Origin: Elusimicrobiota bacterium
Lineage (GTDB): Bacteria > Elusimicrobiota > Elusimicrobia > UBA1565 > UBA9628
Assembly: GCA_028717865.1 (NCBI GenBank)
Contig: JAQUMZ010000141.1
Span: 1 to 6,936 of the forward strand
Direction of reading: 5' to 3'
Length of the DNA: 6,936 bases
Shown in pieces: positions 5,689 to 6,936 of the stretch. The position numbers were made by a program, and so were the translations under genes. Under the pieces are notes generated by a model. The model did no database searches, was not told where the DNA came from, and saw only the letters and a list, made by a program, of their open reading frames with translations. Numbering within the stretch: position 1 is the first letter of the stretch; each line of letters opens with the position of its first letter.

Positions 5689-6012
5689 ATGCCTAAAGAT
5701 CCCAAGGAAGGCGGCCTGTGTTGGAAATGCCGCAAGCCGGCGGCGGATGAGGACAACTTTTGCCGCTTATGCGGCTCCGGCCTGCGCTCGTTTCCCTGGT
5801 ATTACCAGCATTGGGGAATCATCGTCCTGACCCTGCTGGCCCTGGGTCCCTTCAGCGTATTCCTCGTGTGGCGTTCCCCGGTCCTTGGGCGGACGGCCAA
5901 GTTCATATATACGGCTTTCCTGGCCCTGCTCACCTATGCCATCGCCGTCCAGCTTTACGCGGCCTGGACGGCGCTGAAGCTGGTTTTGAGCGGCGCAGGC
6001 CTAGGCCTCTAA
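5689..6012 (+). CDS. zinc-ribbon protein with two transmembrane segments
   Basis: The 107-residue product starts with a zinc-ribbon-like knuckle pair, CWKC (Cys11, Cys14) and CRLC (Cys25, Cys28), ten residues apart. This is typical of small bacterial double-CxxC ribbons that bind one Zn. Two hydrophobic segments follow, about residues 43-62 (GIIVLTLLALGPFSVFLVW) and 71-94 (KFIYTAFLALLTYAIAVQLY), with a short basic connector between them. The ribbon probably faces the cytoplasm. Such proteins are usually annotated only as zinc-ribbon membrane proteins, and I do not recognise a specific function. The start is supported by the immediately preceding TATAAT. The gene ends 3 bp before the M42-like peptidase and so probably forms an operon with it. 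Confidence 0.8.
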   Translation: MPKDPKEGGLCWKCRKPAADEDNFCRLCGSGLRSFPWYYQHWGIIVLTLLALGPFSVFLVWRSPVLGRTAKFIYTAFLALLTYAIAVQLYAAWTALKLVLSGAGLGL

Positions 6013-6015
6013 GCG

Positions 6016-6936
6016 ATGAAGAACCCGACCCTGAGCATACTCGAAACCTTGACCGCGGTGCCTACCGCGCCCTTCAAGGAGGGCGCGGTGTCCAAGAAGG
6101 CGCTGGCCTGGCTCAAGGGGCTGGGCCGCCGGGTGAGCGTGGCGCGCCGCCGCGGCGGCTGGATCGTCGGCTACCAAGGCGCCGGCCCGGGGCCGGCCTT
6201 GGTTTTGGCCGCGCACTTGGACCATCCGGGCTTTCATCTCGAAGCGGTCACGAAAAAAGGCTGCCGCGCCATGCTCAAGGGCGGCCATCCCAGGGAACTG
6301 CTTGAGGGCTGCCTGGTGGAAGCCTTCCCCGAGGCCCCGAAGAACAACCGTCCCTGCGCCATCGGCCGTCTGGGGCCGGCCCCCAAGAAAGGCGACGCCT
6401 TCCCCCTGATCTGGACCCGGCCGCCGGAAAATGGGGCCAAGCCCGCCTTCGGGGTCCTGGCCCTGACGCCCCTCTCCGTGCGCGACGGCTGGGTCGCCTC
6501 GCGCTCGATCGACGATCTCATGGGCTGCGCGATCGCCTTGGAGGTATTGCGCCGGACCGTCGCGAAAAAGCTGAAGACGAATCTGACCCTCTTCCTGCAC
6601 CGGGCCGAGGAAGTGGGCTTCGTCGGGGCCCTGGATTTCGCGCGCAGCGGCGCGGCCCGCGCCCAGGACTCGATCGTTTCCCTGGAAACCTCGCGTTCCC
6701 TGCCCGGCGCCCGGCCGGGCCGGGGTCCCGTCATCCGGCTCGGAGACAAGGCGACCTGTTTCGACCCCAATCTAATTTCGCTGCTGGACCAGGCGGCCGC
6801 GGCACTCAAGAAGCGCGGCGTCGCGGTCCAGCGCCGGCGGCTGATCGGCGGAACCTGCGAGGCCACCGCCTACCTGGCCTACGGTTATGAGACCGCCGGC
6901 GTGGCCCTGCCGCTGGTGAACTATCACAACGGCATC
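6016..6936 (+). CDS. M42-like metalloaminopeptidase, C-terminus cut by window edge
   Basis: The frame opens at ATG 6016 and stays open for 307 codons to the window end. The zinc-peptidase motifs appear in the order seen in M42 glutamyl-aminopeptidase-like (and related M20/M28) enzymes. They are AAHLDHPGF (His67, Asp69), SRSIDDLMG (Asp166, Asp167), HRAEEVGFVGA (catalytic/ligand Glu198, Glu199), SLETSR (Glu224, where M42 enzymes usually have Asp) and, near the edge, LVNYHNG (His304). About 30-40 residues are probably missing, judged from the usual family length. It should be a cytoplasmic di-metal aminopeptidase, perhaps as a large oligomer as in TET peptidases; this is inference from the family. 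The region between His67 and Asp166 would hold the insertion/dimerisation domain. It follows the zinc-ribbon gene by 3 bp with only a weak ribosome-binding site, which suggests re-initiation after the upstream stop. Confidence 0.85.
   Translation, partial: MKNPTLSILETLTAVPTAPFKEGAVSKKALAWLKGLGRRVSVARRRGGWIVGYQGAGPGPALVLAAHLDHPGFHLEAVTKKGCRAMLKGGHPRELLEGCLVEAFPEAPKNNRPCAIGRLGPAPKKGDAFPLIWTRPPENGAKPAFGVLALTPLSVRDGWVASRSIDDLMGCAIALEVLRRTVAKKLKTNLTLFLHRAEEVGFVGALDFARSGAARAQDSIVSLETSRSLPGARPGRGPVIRLGDKATCFDPNLISLLDQAAAALKKRGVAVQRRRLIGGTCEATAYLAYGYETAGVALPLVNYHNGI

Noticed and set aside
1..6936. CRISPR array, insertion sequence, toxin-antitoxin or defence system
   Set aside because: No regularly spaced direct repeats, transposase, integrase, nuclease or paired toxin/antitoxin genes were seen anywhere in the window.

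Overview
The window is GC-rich bacterial DNA (roughly two thirds G+C by eye) with dense coding, short intergenic gaps and G/C-ending codons. The gene mix is a stand-alone SWIB-domain protein, a solo cyclic-nucleotide-binding protein, an S9 peptidase joined to an STT3-like membrane protein, and an M42-like aminopeptidase. This fits an environmental Gram-negative lineage. Elusimicrobiota is my tentative guess from gene content; no phylogenetic marker in the window settles it. The signal peptide and the multi-spanning membrane protein indicate an exported and envelope-associated proteome.

Layout: (1) At the left edge, a minus-strand gene for an exported protein runs off the window (3-257). (2) A 146-bp divergent intergenic region carries a good sigma70-type promoter (366-394). 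It drives a solo cNMP-binding-domain protein (404-868) that looks leaderless. (3) A small SWIB/MDM2-domain protein follows (936-1181). (4) A tRNA-Glu(CUC) gene with encoded CCA lies on the minus strand (1203-1279), with its own promoter (1304-1332). The -35 box of that promoter overlaps the ribosome-binding site of the next plus-strand gene. (5) A two-gene unit has a 4-bp GTGA overlap: an S9-family prolyl-oligopeptidase-like peptidase (1333-3141) and a 689-residue GT-C/STT3-like membrane protein with a C-terminal TPR-like stretch (3138-5207).

(6) A non-coding region of about 480 bp follows (5208-5688). It starts with an orphan tRNA 3' end that abuts or overlaps the preceding stop codon. It continues into an AT-richer island with three consecutive inverted repeats, then GC-rich hairpins, and ends in a consensus TATAAT. 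This looks like an integration scar or a structured non-coding locus and is the least explained part of the window. (7) A leaderless-looking zinc-ribbon plus two-TM protein (5689-6012) lies 3 bp ahead of an M42-like metalloaminopeptidase (6016 onward), which is cut by the right edge.

Functionally, the window holds two peptidases in separate transcription units, each paired with a membrane protein, plus small regulatory or structural proteins. I found no CRISPR array, intact mobile element or recognised defence system. The points most worth checking are the orphan tRNA end with its palindrome cluster, the leaderless genes, and the tRNA promoter overlapping the start of the peptidase gene.
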